Positions 15,905 through 24,603 of a stretch of DNA of 34,959 nt are shown piece by piece. The translations under genes were made by a program, and so were the position numbers. This stretch comes from Burkholderiales bacterium UBA1834 (GTDB taxonomy: Bacteria; Pseudomonadota; Gammaproteobacteria; Burkholderiales; Burkholderiaceae_C). Position 1 is the first letter of the stretch; every line of letters begins with the position of its first letter. The notes beneath the pieces were generated by a model that did no database searches, was not told the origin of the DNA, and worked only from the letters and a program-made list of their open reading frames with translations. The stretch covers positions 17,470 to 52,428 of the forward strand of contig DDJC01000014.1 in the NCBI GenBank assembly GCA_002339015.1, read 5' to 3'.

Positions 15905-16987
15905 TCAGTCCAGGGTGGGGTAGTCTGTGTAACCCTTGGCGCCACCCCCGTAGAAGGTTTTCGAATCCGCCGCGTTGAGCGGGGCATGGGTGCGCAGGCG
16001 CAGGGCGAGGTCCGGATTGCCGATGAAGGGCCGCCCGAAGGCCACCAGGTCGGCCTGGCCGCGTGCCAGGGCCTGCTGCGACAGGTTCAGGTCATAGCCG
16101 TTATTGACCATCCAGGGCGCCTTGACGCGGGTGCGCAGGGCGTCGTAATCGAAAGGGATGTGGCGCGTGCCGCCGGTGGCGCCCTCGATCACGTGCACGT
16201 ACATCAGGCCCAGTTTGCCCAGTTCGTCGGCCACGTGGTTGAACAGCGGCTGCGGGTTGCTGTCGCTGGCATCGTTGGCCGGTGTGACCGGCGACAGGCG
16301 GATGCCAGTGCGCCCGGCGCCCACCTCGGCCACCACGGCCTGCATCACCTCGGTCAGGAAGCGCGTGCGGTTGTCGATGGCACCGCCATAGGCATCGGTG
16401 CGGTGGTTGGAACCATTGCGCAGGAACTGGTCGATCAGGTAGCCATTGGCCGCGTGCACTTCCACGCCATCGAAGCCAGCCTTGAGCGCGTTGCGAGCAG
16501 CTTGGCGGTACTGCGCGACGATGCCGGGGATCTCACCGATGCCCAAGGCACGGGGCGCGGACACGGGGGCGAAGCCGGTGCTGATGTAGGTCTTGGTGCG
16601 TGCGGGGATCGCCGAGGGCGCCACGGGCACTTCGCCCACGGGCTGCAGCGAGTTGTGCGAGATGCGGCCCACATGCCAGAGCTGGATCACGATCTTGCCG
16701 CCCTGGGCGTGCACGGCGTCGGTGACCTTCTTCCATGCGGCAATCTGCTCATCGCTGTAGATGCCGGGCGTGTCAAGATACCCCTGGCCCTGCTGGCTGA
16801 TCTGGCTGGCCTCGGTGATGATCAGCGAGGCGCCCGTGGCGGGGTTGGCGCGTTGCGCGTAGTAGGTGATGGCCAGTTCGCTGGGCACCTGGCGCGCTGC
16901 TGCGCGGTTGCGCGTGAGCGGGGCCATGACGACACGGGTAGGCAGCGACAGATCGCCGAGGCGAATGGGATCGAACAAACCAGGCAT
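15905..16987 (-). CDS. old yellow enzyme family NADH:flavin oxidoreductase / ene-reductase (NemA-like)
   Basis: This is an FMN-dependent ene-reductase, 360 residues, the usual length. The FMN-binding start is VVMAPLTRNRA. The substrate-binding motif is H178-x2-N181-x-Y183 (VHAANGYL), with Tyr183 as the expected proton donor. QLWHVGRISH and the later DLVAFGRPFIGNPDL phosphate-binding segment are intact. These enzymes reduce electrophilic alkenes such as N-ethylmaleimide, nitro-compounds and enones. AGGAG lies seven bases before ATG 16987. It stands as a single gene; no NemR-like regulator is adjacent, so control is unknown. Confidence 0.93.
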   Translation of the reverse strand: MPGLFDPIRLGDLSLPTRVVMAPLTRNRAAARQVPSELAITYYAQRANPATGASLIITEASQISQQGQGYLDTPGIYSDEQIAAWKKVTDAVHAQGGKIVIQLWHVGRISHNSLQPVGEVPVAPSAIPARTKTYISTGFAPVSAPRALGIGEIPGIVAQYRQAARNALKAGFDGVEVHAANGYLIDQFLRNGSNHRTDAYGGAIDNRTRFLTEVMQAVVAEVGAGRTGIRLSPVTPANDASDSNPQPLFNHVADELGKLGLMYVHVIEGATGGTRHIPFDYDALRTRVKAPWMVNNGYDLNLSQQALARGQADLVAFGRPFIGNPDLALRLRTHAPLNAADSKTFYGGGAKGYTDYPTLD

Positions 16988-17124
16988 GCAGAACTCCTGT
17001 CCGTTGGAAAAGAAGCGCCCACCGCCAGGGGGGTGACGCCTCTTCAGGATAGCCTGCTGGCAAAAGGCCTGTGCGCGCAGGGCTGCTGCGCCTTGCGCGG
17101 GATCAAACCCTGTTCAGCTGCGCA

Positions 17125-17916
17125 TCAAAGGCTTGTCAGGCGCGCGCTGCGCCGTGCGGCCACACCCGTGATCGACAGGCCCGCCAGCAGCAGGGCGACA
17201 GCGCCAGGCTCCGGCACCGCGGTGATGCTCACGTTGCCGATCGACAGCACCGAGGTGCCGATGTAGTCGTTGACATCGCCGATGGCCCAGGCCAGCGAGA
17301 CGGTGCCGGCCTGGGCGAAGGTGATCGACTGCGTGCCAAGCGAGGAGGCGCGCCAACCCTGGCCCACCTCCAGCAGCGACAGCGAGGCCGTGTCGCCCAG
17401 CTTGCTGAGTTGCGTGCCCGAGGCGGTGGTCAGCACCAGCCAGGCGCTGTCGCCCAGGTTGAGGCCGCCAGCGCCTTCGCGGGTGAAGAACTGCCAGTCG
17501 AAGCTCAGGGTGTCTCCAGCCTGCACGCTGAAGGTCTGCGAGGCTGAGGAGCCTTCCATCACGAAGTTGCCGTTGCCGGCATCGTCCAGTGCGCCGCCAG
17601 CCAGATTCAGCGAGGACTCCAGCCCCAGGCCACCTTCCAGGGGGGCCTGGCCAGACAGGTTGTAGCGGCCGGCGGTGGCCGGGTCGTCATCCTGATGGAT
17701 GCTGCTGGCCGTGCCAAGCAGCAGGCGGGGTGTGTTGCCGATGTCCAGTTCGCCGAACAGCGTGCCCTGTGCGACGGCGGCGTCGCCCGCGGTGGTCCAG
17801 CCGACGAGGCCGGCGCTGAAGTCGCCATTGCTCAAGGGGGCGGCGTGAGCGCTGGCGGCCAGGCCCATCACGAGGGCGGCGATCGGTGTGCGCAGTGAGA
17901 AGGCGTTGCTGTTCAT
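17125..17916 (-). CDS. PEP-CTERM domain protein next to the exported nuclease
   Basis: This is a 263-residue exported protein. The signal peptide is LRTPIAALVMGLAASAHA. The body begins PLSNGDFSAGLVGWTTAGD, typical of the N-terminal beta-sandwich in PEP-CTERM proteins, and continues through SFDWQFFTREGAG and SLAWAIGDVNDYIGTSVLSI. The C-terminal signal is AVPEPGAVALLLAGLSITGVAARRSAR. ATG 17916 is preferred because AAGGA lies eight bases upstream of it; the in-frame ATG at 17925 would touch that Shine-Dalgarno. It follows the nuclease gene after 34 bases on the same strand and is probably co-transcribed with it. Function is unknown. Confidence 0.88.
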   Translation of the reverse strand: MNSNAFSLRTPIAALVMGLAASAHAAPLSNGDFSAGLVGWTTAGDAAVAQGTLFGELDIGNTPRLLLGTASSIHQDDDPATAGRYNLSGQAPLEGGLGLESSLNLAGGALDDAGNGNFVMEGSSASQTFSVQAGDTLSFDWQFFTREGAGGLNLGDSAWLVLTTASGTQLSKLGDTASLSLLEVGQGWRASSLGTQSITFAQAGTVSLAWAIGDVNDYIGTSVLSIGNVSITAVPEPGAVALLLAGLSITGVAARRSARLTSL

Positions 17917-17950
17917 GGTGGTCATCCTTGTCGTGTGATCGGGCATGGCC

Positions 17951-20782
17951 TCACAGGCCGAGGTCGCGGGCCGCCTGCAGCTGGGCCGGGGTGACGCCGC
18001 GCAGCAGGGCCAGGGGGCGGGCAGCGGCGGGGCCGTCGGTGCCATCGGTGTCGATCAGCACCTGGGTGCCGCCGCTGGTGGCCACCAGCTTGACCACGCC
18101 CTGTGCCAAGGCCTGGCTGGCCTGTGCGCCGATCGCGGCCAGCAGGGCGCTCAGGTCGAGCCTGTCAGTGCCGGGTGCGAAGTCGGTGATGGTGTCCAGG
18201 CCGTCGCGGAGGCTCGCGTAGACCAGCACGTCGTGGCCGGCGCCGGTGGTGATGGTGTCCGCGCCTTCCCCGGCGTTGATCACGTCGTCACCGGGGGTGC
18301 CCGTGATGGTGTCGCGGCCCTTGGTGCCGGTGATCTGCTTGAGCAGGTTCAGGCCGATCACGACAGGGTCGTGGTCCGATGAGCGGTAGGGCGTGGCGGT
18401 GTAGTAGTCGGGGCCGCAGGCCGCGCAGGCCGGCTGCTTGAACTCGACGTTGTAGTCGATCACCGAAGGTTCATCGGCATTGATGTGCCAGTGGTGCACG
18501 CCGGTGACCTGAGCGGTGAGCGAGGTGCTGGCCAGCGCATGGTCCAGGTAGCCAGCTTCGCCGTCGAACACGTAGGAATAGTCGCCAGGGCCGTTGAAGT
18601 GCGCGCTCAGATCGACGAAGCCGTTGGAGGTCAGGTCGTGGATCGGGTCTTCCTTGGCATAGGCGTTGAGGTCGCCGATCACCAGCACATCGCTGTCGCC
18701 CTGAGCGGTCTGCAGGTTGGCGATGAAGCCGCGCAGCGCCTGGGCCTGCTGCAGGCGGCTGCTGTTGTAGCAGCCCTGGCCGTCGCCCTGGTCGACGTTG
18801 GCGCCGGTGGCGTCACCGCAGCCTTTGGACTTGAAATGGTTGACCAGCACGGTGAAGTTCTCGCCATTGGGCGCGGCAAAGGTCTGTGCCAGCGGCGGGC
18901 GGTTGTGGATGCTGGACGCATCGCTCAGCGAATTGCCCATGCGGCCCAGCTTGCCGGGCTTGTAGATCAGCGCGACCTTGATCTCGTCGGTGCCGGTGCC
19001 GGTGGCGGGATCAGGCACCACGGCATAGGTGCCGGCGCCCATGGCGGCATTCAGGCCGTTGACCAGGTCTGCCACGGCGCTCTGTGCACCGGTGCCGTCG
19101 TTCTCGATCTCCATCAGGCCGACCACATCGGCATCGATGGCCTTGATCGCGGCGATGATCTTGGCGCGCTGGCGATTGAACTCGGCCAGCGTGGTGGCGC
19201 CACGCGAGGTCGGGAAGCCCGCGCCCAGGCCGTTGCCGTTGAAGTAGTTCAGCACGTTGAAGCTGGCCACCTTCACGTTGCCGCCCACGTCGGCCGGGGC
19301 TTCGGTGCGCGGATGGGCGCGGGTGAACACCACGGTTTCGGTCGGGTGAATGCGGTAGTCGGCCAGGCCGGTGTTGCTGGCCGTGGCCAGGCCGTAGTCG
19401 ATCACGCCGGTGATCGACGGGATGGTGTCGCCGGCGCGCTGCGTGTTGTCGTCAGCCGAGAAGTAGGGCGTCGGGTTGGGGTTCTGCAGGCTGCTGCCGT
19501 CGTCCAGGATGATGCGGCGGCGGGCGTTGTCCTGATCCACCTGTTGGGCATCGAAGCTGCCTGGGCGGTGCAGGTTGGTGGCCTTGAGCAGGCGCCCTTC
19601 GGCCGACAGCGTCACCTGGCCGTAGCGGCCCAGGAAATAGTTCTGGCTGGCCGTGAGCTCCGTGGCGATGGTGACCAGCATGCCTTCGACATGCTCCAGG
19701 TCGTCGTCCTGCAGTTCGGGAAAGGTGATCACCTTGGGCGTGATGTGCTGGTTGGAGGCCAGCAGGCTCAGGTTGGAGATGGTCTTGAGCTCGGTGACGG
19801 TGTGGGCCGCGGTGAGGGCGTTGCCGGCCGCGCCGACGTTGTACTCATCGACCACGCCGGTCAGCTTCACCAACTGGCCCACGCTCACGGTCGGGGCCGT
19901 GCTGGTGAAGACCAGGATGCCTTCAGAAGTGGTCGGGTCGCTGTCGGGATTGGGCTCCTGCATGAAGAAGCCGTTGTTGAGCAGCTTGGTGACAACACCG
20001 CGCGTGGTGATGGTCTGACCCGCCAGCGGGCTGGTGTGGCCGCTGCCCTGGATGGTGTGGATGGACACCTCCGACGGTGAGGGAGAGGGAGATGGCGAAG
20101 GCGAAGGGCCGGGTGACGGGGCCGGTGCGCCATTGCAGGGCGAGGGGGCCCGGCTCATGGTGCGCGGGGCCGGGGCCACCAGCGTGAAGTCGGCGTTGTT
20201 GTTGTTCGTGTCGGTGCAGCCGCCGTTCAGGCGCAGGGCGGCCGTGGTGTTGGTCAGCGCGCCGGTGGGCGTGCCTTCGGTGGGGGTGCTGGCGCCGTAG
20301 CTGACGATGTCGACCAGCGCGGCGTTGGTCGGGTTGGTGCCGGTGAGCACGACGTTTGCGTTGGTGAGGGCCACCTTGCCGTTGTTGGCGCCCATGAGGA
20401 TGGCGCCCGTCGCATCGGGCGAAGGCAGGTCTTGCGTGCCGCCGGTGCCGGCCCCTTGCGCGATCAGCAGGTATTGTCCGGCCTGCAGGGTCAGGTTGCC
20501 CAGCGTGGTCTTGTTGTTCCAGCTGCTGCCGGTGGACGAGGCATAGTGCACTGTCCACCCGCTCATGTTGACTGCCGTGGTGCCTGCGTTGAACAGTTCG
20601 ATGAAGTCGTTCTTCAGTGTGGCGCCGGAATTGCCGCCGCCACCGTAGACCTGGCTGATCACCACGGCGGCGTTGGCGCCTGCAGAGGCCAGGCCACCCA
20701 GCCCCAGCAGAAGGGCAGCCGCCAGCGGGCGCAGCCGCGCGGGATGATGCATGGTCTTGGGGCAGGTCTTGTTGTCGGGCAT
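17951..20782 (-). CDS. ExeM/NucH-type extracellular endonuclease with lamin-tail domain and RTX-like C-terminus
   Basis: This is a 943-residue exported nuclease. Domains in order are: a Sec-type signal peptide (residues 1-38), a lamin-tail domain (ISQVYGGGGNSG, NDFIELFNAG, MSGWTV; about 40-170), a Ser-Pro repeat linker (about 216-237), and an OB-fold-like region (TIQGSGHTSPLAGQTITTRGVV; about 240-340). An endonuclease/exonuclease/phosphatase domain follows (about 505-815) with VASFNVLNYF, the metal ligand Glu in LMEIEND, the GDLNAY motif and the catalytic SSDHDP. The C-terminus is an RTX-like nonapeptide region (GTPGDDVINAGEGADTITTG; about 820-845) plus a type I secretion target-like tail. 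It should degrade extracellular DNA. GAGGT precedes ATG 20782. Confidence 0.9.
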   Translation of the reverse strand: MPDNKTCPKTMHHPARLRPLAAALLLGLGGLASAGANAAVVISQVYGGGGNSGATLKNDFIELFNAGTTAVNMSGWTVHYASSTGSSWNNKTTLGNLTLQAGQYLLIAQGAGTGGTQDLPSPDATGAILMGANNGKVALTNANVVLTGTNPTNAALVDIVSYGASTPTEGTPTGALTNTTAALRLNGGCTDTNNNNADFTLVAPAPRTMSRAPSPCNGAPAPSPGPSPSPSPSPSPSEVSIHTIQGSGHTSPLAGQTITTRGVVTKLLNNGFFMQEPNPDSDPTTSEGILVFTSTAPTVSVGQLVKLTGVVDEYNVGAAGNALTAAHTVTELKTISNLSLLASNQHITPKVITFPELQDDDLEHVEGMLVTIATELTASQNYFLGRYGQVTLSAEGRLLKATNLHRPGSFDAQQVDQDNARRRIILDDGSSLQNPNPTPYFSADDNTQRAGDTIPSITGVIDYGLATASNTGLADYRIHPTETVVFTRAHPRTEAPADVGGNVKVASFNVLNYFNGNGLGAGFPTSRGATTLAEFNRQRAKIIAAIKAIDADVVGLMEIENDGTGAQSAVADLVNGLNAAMGAGTYAVVPDPATGTGTDEIKVALIYKPGKLGRMGNSLSDASSIHNRPPLAQTFAAPNGENFTVLVNHFKSKGCGDATGANVDQGDGQGCYNSSRLQQAQALRGFIANLQTAQGDSDVLVIGDLNAYAKEDPIHDLTSNGFVDLSAHFNGPGDYSYVFDGEAGYLDHALASTSLTAQVTGVHHWHINADEPSVIDYNVEFKQPACAACGPDYYTATPYRSSDHDPVVIGLNLLKQITGTKGRDTITGTPGDDVINAGEGADTITTGAGHDVLVYASLRDGLDTITDFAPGTDRLDLSALLAAIGAQASQALAQGVVKLVATSGGTQVLIDTDGTDGPAAARPLALLRGVTPAQLQAARDLGL

Positions 20783-20862
20783 GTCACACCTCGGTATCAA
20801 AGAATCCGGGCAGTGTGGAGAGCGCGTGTGTCATGGGCATGGACGACACGCCCGCGCGCATA

Positions 20863-20904
20863 GTCCGTACGGACCGCCGTTGTGTGACCCCGTCCGGATG
20901 GACC
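20863..20904. repeat. two tandem imperfect palindromes upstream of the nuclease gene
   Basis: GTCCGTACGGAC (20863-20874, a perfect 12-base palindrome) and GTCCGGATGGAC (20892-20903) are 29 bases apart. Both are followed by C and share GTCCG-nn-GGACC-type arms. They lie 81-121 bases upstream of the nuclease ATG on the minus strand, between it and the rnfB stop. This is a candidate dimeric-regulator operator. Neither has a T-tract, so it is not a terminator. Confidence 0.4.
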
Positions 20905-20916
20905 GGGTCTGGCGTG

Positions 20917-21588
20917 TCAGTTGCTGCCTGGCTGAGCGCGGCGGGCTCTTGCGCGTGCCAGTGCGGCCTCGACCACACTGCGCTTGCGGGCCAGTTCGGC
21001 CTCGTCGCTGATCTTGGTCAGCTCGGCCAGGTGTTCCAGCTTGTGGCGTGCCTTGGCGGCCAGGCGTTCATCGTTCTCGACCTGGGCACGTTGCACACGA
21101 GCCTGGCGCTGGGAATAGCGTGTACGCGCGGCATCGGCATCGGCTTGTGACCACGCCGCCCAGCCCGTGGGGCGGGGCGCCTGCTCCTGTACGGGCTCCA
21201 GGCTGATGCAATCCACAGGGCAGGCTGGTATGCACAGCTCGCAACCGGTGCACTGGGATTCGATCACCGTGTGCATGTGCCTGGGCGAGCCCACGATGCA
21301 GTCGACAGGGCATGCCCTGATGCACAAGGTGCAGCCGATGCACCAGTTCTCGTCGATCACGGCCAGGTAGCGAGGCCCCTCTACGCCGTATGCCGGGTTC
21401 AGCGGGATCACGGGACGCCCGGTGGCTTGCGCCAGGCGCACGATGCCCTCGGCGCCGCCGGGTGCGCATTGGTTGATCTCCGCGATGCCGTCGGCGATGG
21501 CCTCGGCGTAGTGCGCACAGTCGGCATAGCCGCAGCTGGTGCACTGCGTCTGAGGCAGCAGGTCGTTGATCTGGCGGGCATCCGGCAT
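20917..21588 (-). CDS. rnfB: solitary RnfB-like ferredoxin (electron transport complex subunit B)
   Basis: This is a 223-residue iron-sulphur protein. The N-terminal Fe-S domain is QTQCTSCGYADCAHYAEAI...CAPGG (C-x2-C-x4-C-x16-C), as in RnfB/RsxB. Two bacterial ferredoxin motifs follow (CIGCTLCIRACPVDC and CTGCELCIPACPVDC), predicting two more 4Fe-4S clusters. The C-terminal third is a charged Ala/Arg-rich helix or coiled coil. The hydrophobic N-terminal anchor of canonical RnfB is absent from ATG 21588. No rnfACDGE partners are in the window, so it likely acts as a soluble ferredoxin-like carrier. In Burkholderiales this gene is often near nth; here nth is about 8.5 kb away. Confidence 0.88.
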   Translation of the reverse strand: MPDARQINDLLPQTQCTSCGYADCAHYAEAIADGIAEINQCAPGGAEGIVRLAQATGRPVIPLNPAYGVEGPRYLAVIDENWCIGCTLCIRACPVDCIVGSPRHMHTVIESQCTGCELCIPACPVDCISLEPVQEQAPRPTGWAAWSQADADAARTRYSQRQARVQRAQVENDERLAAKARHKLEHLAELTKISDEAELARKRSVVEAALARARARRAQPGSN

Positions 21589-21680
21589 GGTGGAGCGCAA
21601 GTCTAAGGCAAGGCGGGCCGCATGAGACGTTGCGGCATCGCAGAAGCCGCGGCAGTGCGGGAGACAGGCGGCTGAGCGGA

Positions 21681-21708
21681 ACGAACAAGGCCCGCCATCT
21701 GGCGGGCC
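21681..21708 (-). terminator. Rho-independent terminator of phaZ
   Basis: A perfect 8-bp G+C stem (21689-21696 with 21701-21708) with a 4-base loop is followed on the minus strand by TTGTTCGT. It lies 32 bases beyond the phaZ stop and separates phaZ from rnfB. Confidence 0.75.
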
Positions 21709-21739
21709 CTGGGGCATCGGCGCTGTTTTGGCTTGCTGC

Positions 21740-23035
21740 TCAGGCGGCAGCTTTGGACTTGGCCGGCTTGCTGCTGGTGCGCTGGTTGTTGGCCAGGATG
21801 AAGTCGCGGATCACGGGATAGGCCATCTCGCGCCAGCGGCGGCCGGAGAAGATGCCGTAGTGGCCCGCGCCGATCACGTCATAGTGCTTCAGACGGGCAT
21901 CGGGGATGCCGGAGCACAGCTCATGCGCCGCGCGTGTCTGGCCCGCGCCGGAGATGTCATCCAGCTCGCCTTCCACGGTCAGCAGCGCGGTGGTTTTGAT
22001 GTCCTGGGGACGGACCAGTTCAGGCACGCCTTCCGGGTTGCGTACTTCCCAGGTGCCGTTGACCAGCGAGAAATCCTGGAACACCGTCTTGATGGTGTCC
22101 AGGTAGTACTCGGCGGGCATGTCCAGCACCGCGTTGTACTCGTCGTAGAACTTGCGGTGAGCCTCGGCGCTGTCGTCATCGCCGCGGATCAGGTCAAGGA
22201 AGAAGTCGTAGTGCGACGCCTGGTGACGATCAGGGTTCATGGCCACGAAGCCCGTGTGCTGCAGGAAGCCTGGGTACACGGGGCGTGTGGCACCGGGGTA
22301 GTTGGGCGGCACACGGTAGATCACATTGTTCTCAAACCACTCGAAGCTCTTGTTCATGGCCAGGTTGTTCACGGCCGTCGGTGACTTGCGCGCGTCGATG
22401 GGGCCGCCCATCATGGTCATCGTCAAGGGTGTGGCCTCGCCGCGGCTGGCCATCAGCGAGATGGCGGCCAGCACCGGCACCGTCGGCTGGCACACGGAGA
22501 TCACGTGCACATCAGGCCCCAGTTGGCGGATGAACTCCTGCACGTAGTTGATGTAGTCGTCCAGGTGGAAAGGGCCTTCCTCCATCGACACCATGCGGGC
22601 GTCCACCCAGTCGGTGATGTAGACCTTGTGGCCCTGCAGCAGCGTGCGCACGGTGTCGCGCAGCAGCGTGGCGTGGTGCCCGGACAAGGGGGCCACGACC
22701 AGCACTGAAGGCTGCTCGCGCATCTTGTCAAGCAGCTTGCTGTCGTCGGTGAAGCGCTTGAAGCGCAGCAGGCGGCAGAAGGGCTTTGCTTCGACCACCT
22801 GTTCCTGGATCACGACTTCGGTGCCGTCCACGTTCACGGCGGTGATGTCGAATGCCGGCTTCTCGTACTCCTTGGTCAGCCGGTGGATCAACTCGAACCC
22901 GGCGGCCACGCGCTGGGCCTGCGGTACATGCGCGAACATGGACAGTGGGTTGCTGTAGAGCTTGGACGCGGCGCTGGCGAACTCCGAGAAGGGGCTAAGC
23001 CAGGCGCGGTTGACTTCGTAGATTTGATAGAGCAT
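21740..23035 (-). CDS. phaZ: intracellular poly(3-hydroxybutyrate) depolymerase PhaZ
   Basis: This enzyme mobilises storage PHB granules in the cytoplasm. The 431-residue protein matches the PhaZa1-type family of Cupriavidus/Ralstonia. It has no signal peptide, fitting an intracellular role. The nucleophile is Cys182 in VISVCQPTVPVLA, the Cys variant of a lipase box. Likely triad partners are Asp359/360 in LLTVEGELDDISG and His392 in GAGHYGIFSG. The N-terminus (MLYQIYEVNRAWLSPFSEFA) is the characteristic opening of the family. A weak AAAGG lies 12 bases before ATG 23035. A PhaR-like operator and a terminator flank the gene. It appears to be monocistronic. Confidence 0.93.
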   Translation of the reverse strand: MLYQIYEVNRAWLSPFSEFASAASKLYSNPLSMFAHVPQAQRVAAGFELIHRLTKEYEKPAFDITAVNVDGTEVVIQEQVVEAKPFCRLLRFKRFTDDSKLLDKMREQPSVLVVAPLSGHHATLLRDTVRTLLQGHKVYITDWVDARMVSMEEGPFHLDDYINYVQEFIRQLGPDVHVISVCQPTVPVLAAISLMASRGEATPLTMTMMGGPIDARKSPTAVNNLAMNKSFEWFENNVIYRVPPNYPGATRPVYPGFLQHTGFVAMNPDRHQASHYDFFLDLIRGDDDSAEAHRKFYDEYNAVLDMPAEYYLDTIKTVFQDFSLVNGTWEVRNPEGVPELVRPQDIKTTALLTVEGELDDISGAGQTRAAHELCSGIPDARLKHYDVIGAGHYGIFSGRRWREMAYPVIRDFILANNQRTSSKPAKSKAAA

Positions 23036-23099
23036 GTGAACGAACCTTTGTAGGTATGACCCGTAGCGAGCGGCTGCATGTCACAGGCACTTCTCAGGC

Positions 23100-23118
23100 T
23101 TGTTGCGGTGCAGCATAA
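23100..23118. promoter_or_regulatory. candidate PhaR operator upstream of phaZ
   Basis: TTGTTGCGGTGCAGCATAA is an imperfect inverted repeat (TGTTGC / GCAGCA, one mismatch across a GGT centre). It resembles the TGC...GCA-type sites I recall for the PHB-responsive repressor PhaR. It lies 65-83 bases upstream of the phaZ ATG. No phaR gene is in the window. Confidence 0.35.
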
Positions 23119-23205
23119 ATCCTTTTGAAGATCTTTGCATTTCAGGCGGGCATCCGAGAAGGGCATTAGCACGGTCCCAGTGCGTCTTTTCAAATTCAAC
23201 AGGCG

Positions 23206-23245
23206 AAAAAAAGCCCGCCTCACACCGTGACCGGCGAGGCGGGCT
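23206..23245 (-). terminator. Rho-independent terminator of the aromatic aminotransferase gene
   Basis: A perfect 10-bp stem (23212-23221 with 23236-23245) is followed on the minus strand by a run of seven T (complement of the A-run at 23206-23212). It lies 33 bases past the aminotransferase stop. Confidence 0.88.
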
Positions 23246-23278
23246 CGTGCAGGCTGATTTTGTTCAGCCTGGATTTAC

Positions 23279-24481
23279 TTATTGCGACACTTTGGCAATG
23301 GCTTCCGATACGGCCCTGATGTTGCCATTGTTCAGGGCGGCCACGCAGATGCGGCCGGAATCGACCCCATAGATGCCGAACTCGGAACGCAGGCGCTGCA
23401 TCTGGGCGGCGTTCAGACCGGAGTAGCTGAACATGCCTTTTTGGCGGGTGATGAAGCCCAGATCCTGCGTGATGCCGGCGGCTTTCAGGTTCTCGACCAG
23501 GGCGGTGCGCATCAGCTTGATGCGGTCACGCATCTCGGCCAGCTCGTCTTCCCACTGCTGGCGCAGGGCGGGCGTGTTCAGCACCGTGGCCACCACTTGC
23601 GCCCCGTGCGTCGGCGGGTTGGAGTAGTTGGTGCGGATCACGCGCTTGAGCTGGCTCAGTACGCGGGCCGATTCGTCGGCCGTTTCACTGACGATGCTCA
23701 GGGCGCCCACGCGCTCGCCGTACAGCGAGAAGCTCTTGGAGAAGCTGGTGGACACGAAGAAGCTCAGGCCGGCGTCCAGGAACTTGATGACCACGGCACC
23801 GTCTTCGGCGATGCCGTTGCCGAAACCCTGGTAGGCCATGTCCAGGAAGGGCACCAGGCCACGCTCCTTGGTGATGGCGATCACTTCGTCCCACTGGGCT
23901 TCGGTCAGGTCGTAGCCGGTGGGGTTGTGGCAGCAGGCGTGCAGCAGCACGATGGTGCCGGCCGGTGCAGCCTTCAGGGTGGCCAGCATGCCGTCGACGT
24001 TGATGCCCTTCGCGGCGGCGTCGTAGTAGGGATAGGTGCCCACGGTGAAGCCGGCCGATTCGAACAGGGCGCGGTGGTTTTCCCAGCTGGGATCCGAGAT
24101 CAGCACCTGGGCATCGGGGTTCAGACGCTTGAGGAAATCGGCGCCGAGTTTGAGGCCGCCCGTGCCGCCGATGGCCTGGGCCGTGGCGATGCGGCCGCCC
24201 TTGACAGCGGGATGCTCGGCGCCGAACACCAGGCCCTGCACGGCCTTGTCATAGGCGGCGATCCCGTCGATGGGCAGGTAGCCGCGGGCCTTGGGGGCCT
24301 CCAGCAGTTGTTTCTCGGCAGCGGCCACGCACTTGAGCAGGGGCAGCTTGCCTTGCTCGTCGGTGTAGACGCCCACGCCCAGGTTGACCTTGTTGGGGTT
24401 GGTGTCGGCGTTGAACTGTTCGTTCAGACCCAGGATGGGGTCACGGGGGGCCATTTCAACTTGTGCAAACAACGAGGCCAT
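23279..24481 (-). CDS. tyrB: aromatic/aspartate aminotransferase (class I, PLP-dependent)
   Basis: This enzyme moves amino groups between aromatic amino acids or aspartate and 2-oxoglutarate. The 400-residue protein belongs to the fold-type I, subgroup I-alpha family. The PLP lysine is Lys249 in STSFSKSFSLYGERVG. Other signatures are PRDPILGLNEQFNADTNPNK at the N-terminus, LLHACCHNPTGYDL around 179-192, and the final substrate Arg in GVDSGRICVAALN. Family membership is certain, but the choice between TyrB and AspC specificity rests on similarity in this clade. ATG 24481 has only a distant GGAG. Confidence 0.88.
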   Translation of the reverse strand: MASLFAQVEMAPRDPILGLNEQFNADTNPNKVNLGVGVYTDEQGKLPLLKCVAAAEKQLLEAPKARGYLPIDGIAAYDKAVQGLVFGAEHPAVKGGRIATAQAIGGTGGLKLGADFLKRLNPDAQVLISDPSWENHRALFESAGFTVGTYPYYDAAAKGINVDGMLATLKAAPAGTIVLLHACCHNPTGYDLTEAQWDEVIAITKERGLVPFLDMAYQGFGNGIAEDGAVVIKFLDAGLSFFVSTSFSKSFSLYGERVGALSIVSETADESARVLSQLKRVIRTNYSNPPTHGAQVVATVLNTPALRQQWEDELAEMRDRIKLMRTALVENLKAAGITQDLGFITRQKGMFSYSGLNAAQMQRLRSEFGIYGVDSGRICVAALNNGNIRAVSEAIAKVSQ

Positions 24482-24603
24482 GGTGCGAGCTATCTCCGGT
24501 AGGGTGGCGGTCGGCGGGAAAAAGAGGCGTCCGACTTGGCTGCGTGTGCTTTTGGCACGCGGCAGCCTGAATCGGGCTAACCCTTTATTTTATCGACCAG
24601 TCG

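Noticed and set aside
20069..20110. Ser-Pro repeat in the nuclease gene as a mobile or CRISPR-like repeat
   Set aside because: It is an in-frame linker between the lamin-tail and OB-like domains; the repeats are short and code for SP dipeptides.
20783..20862. Pho box in front of the nuclease gene
   Set aside because: TGTCAT-like halves are present but no pair has the 11-base spacing.
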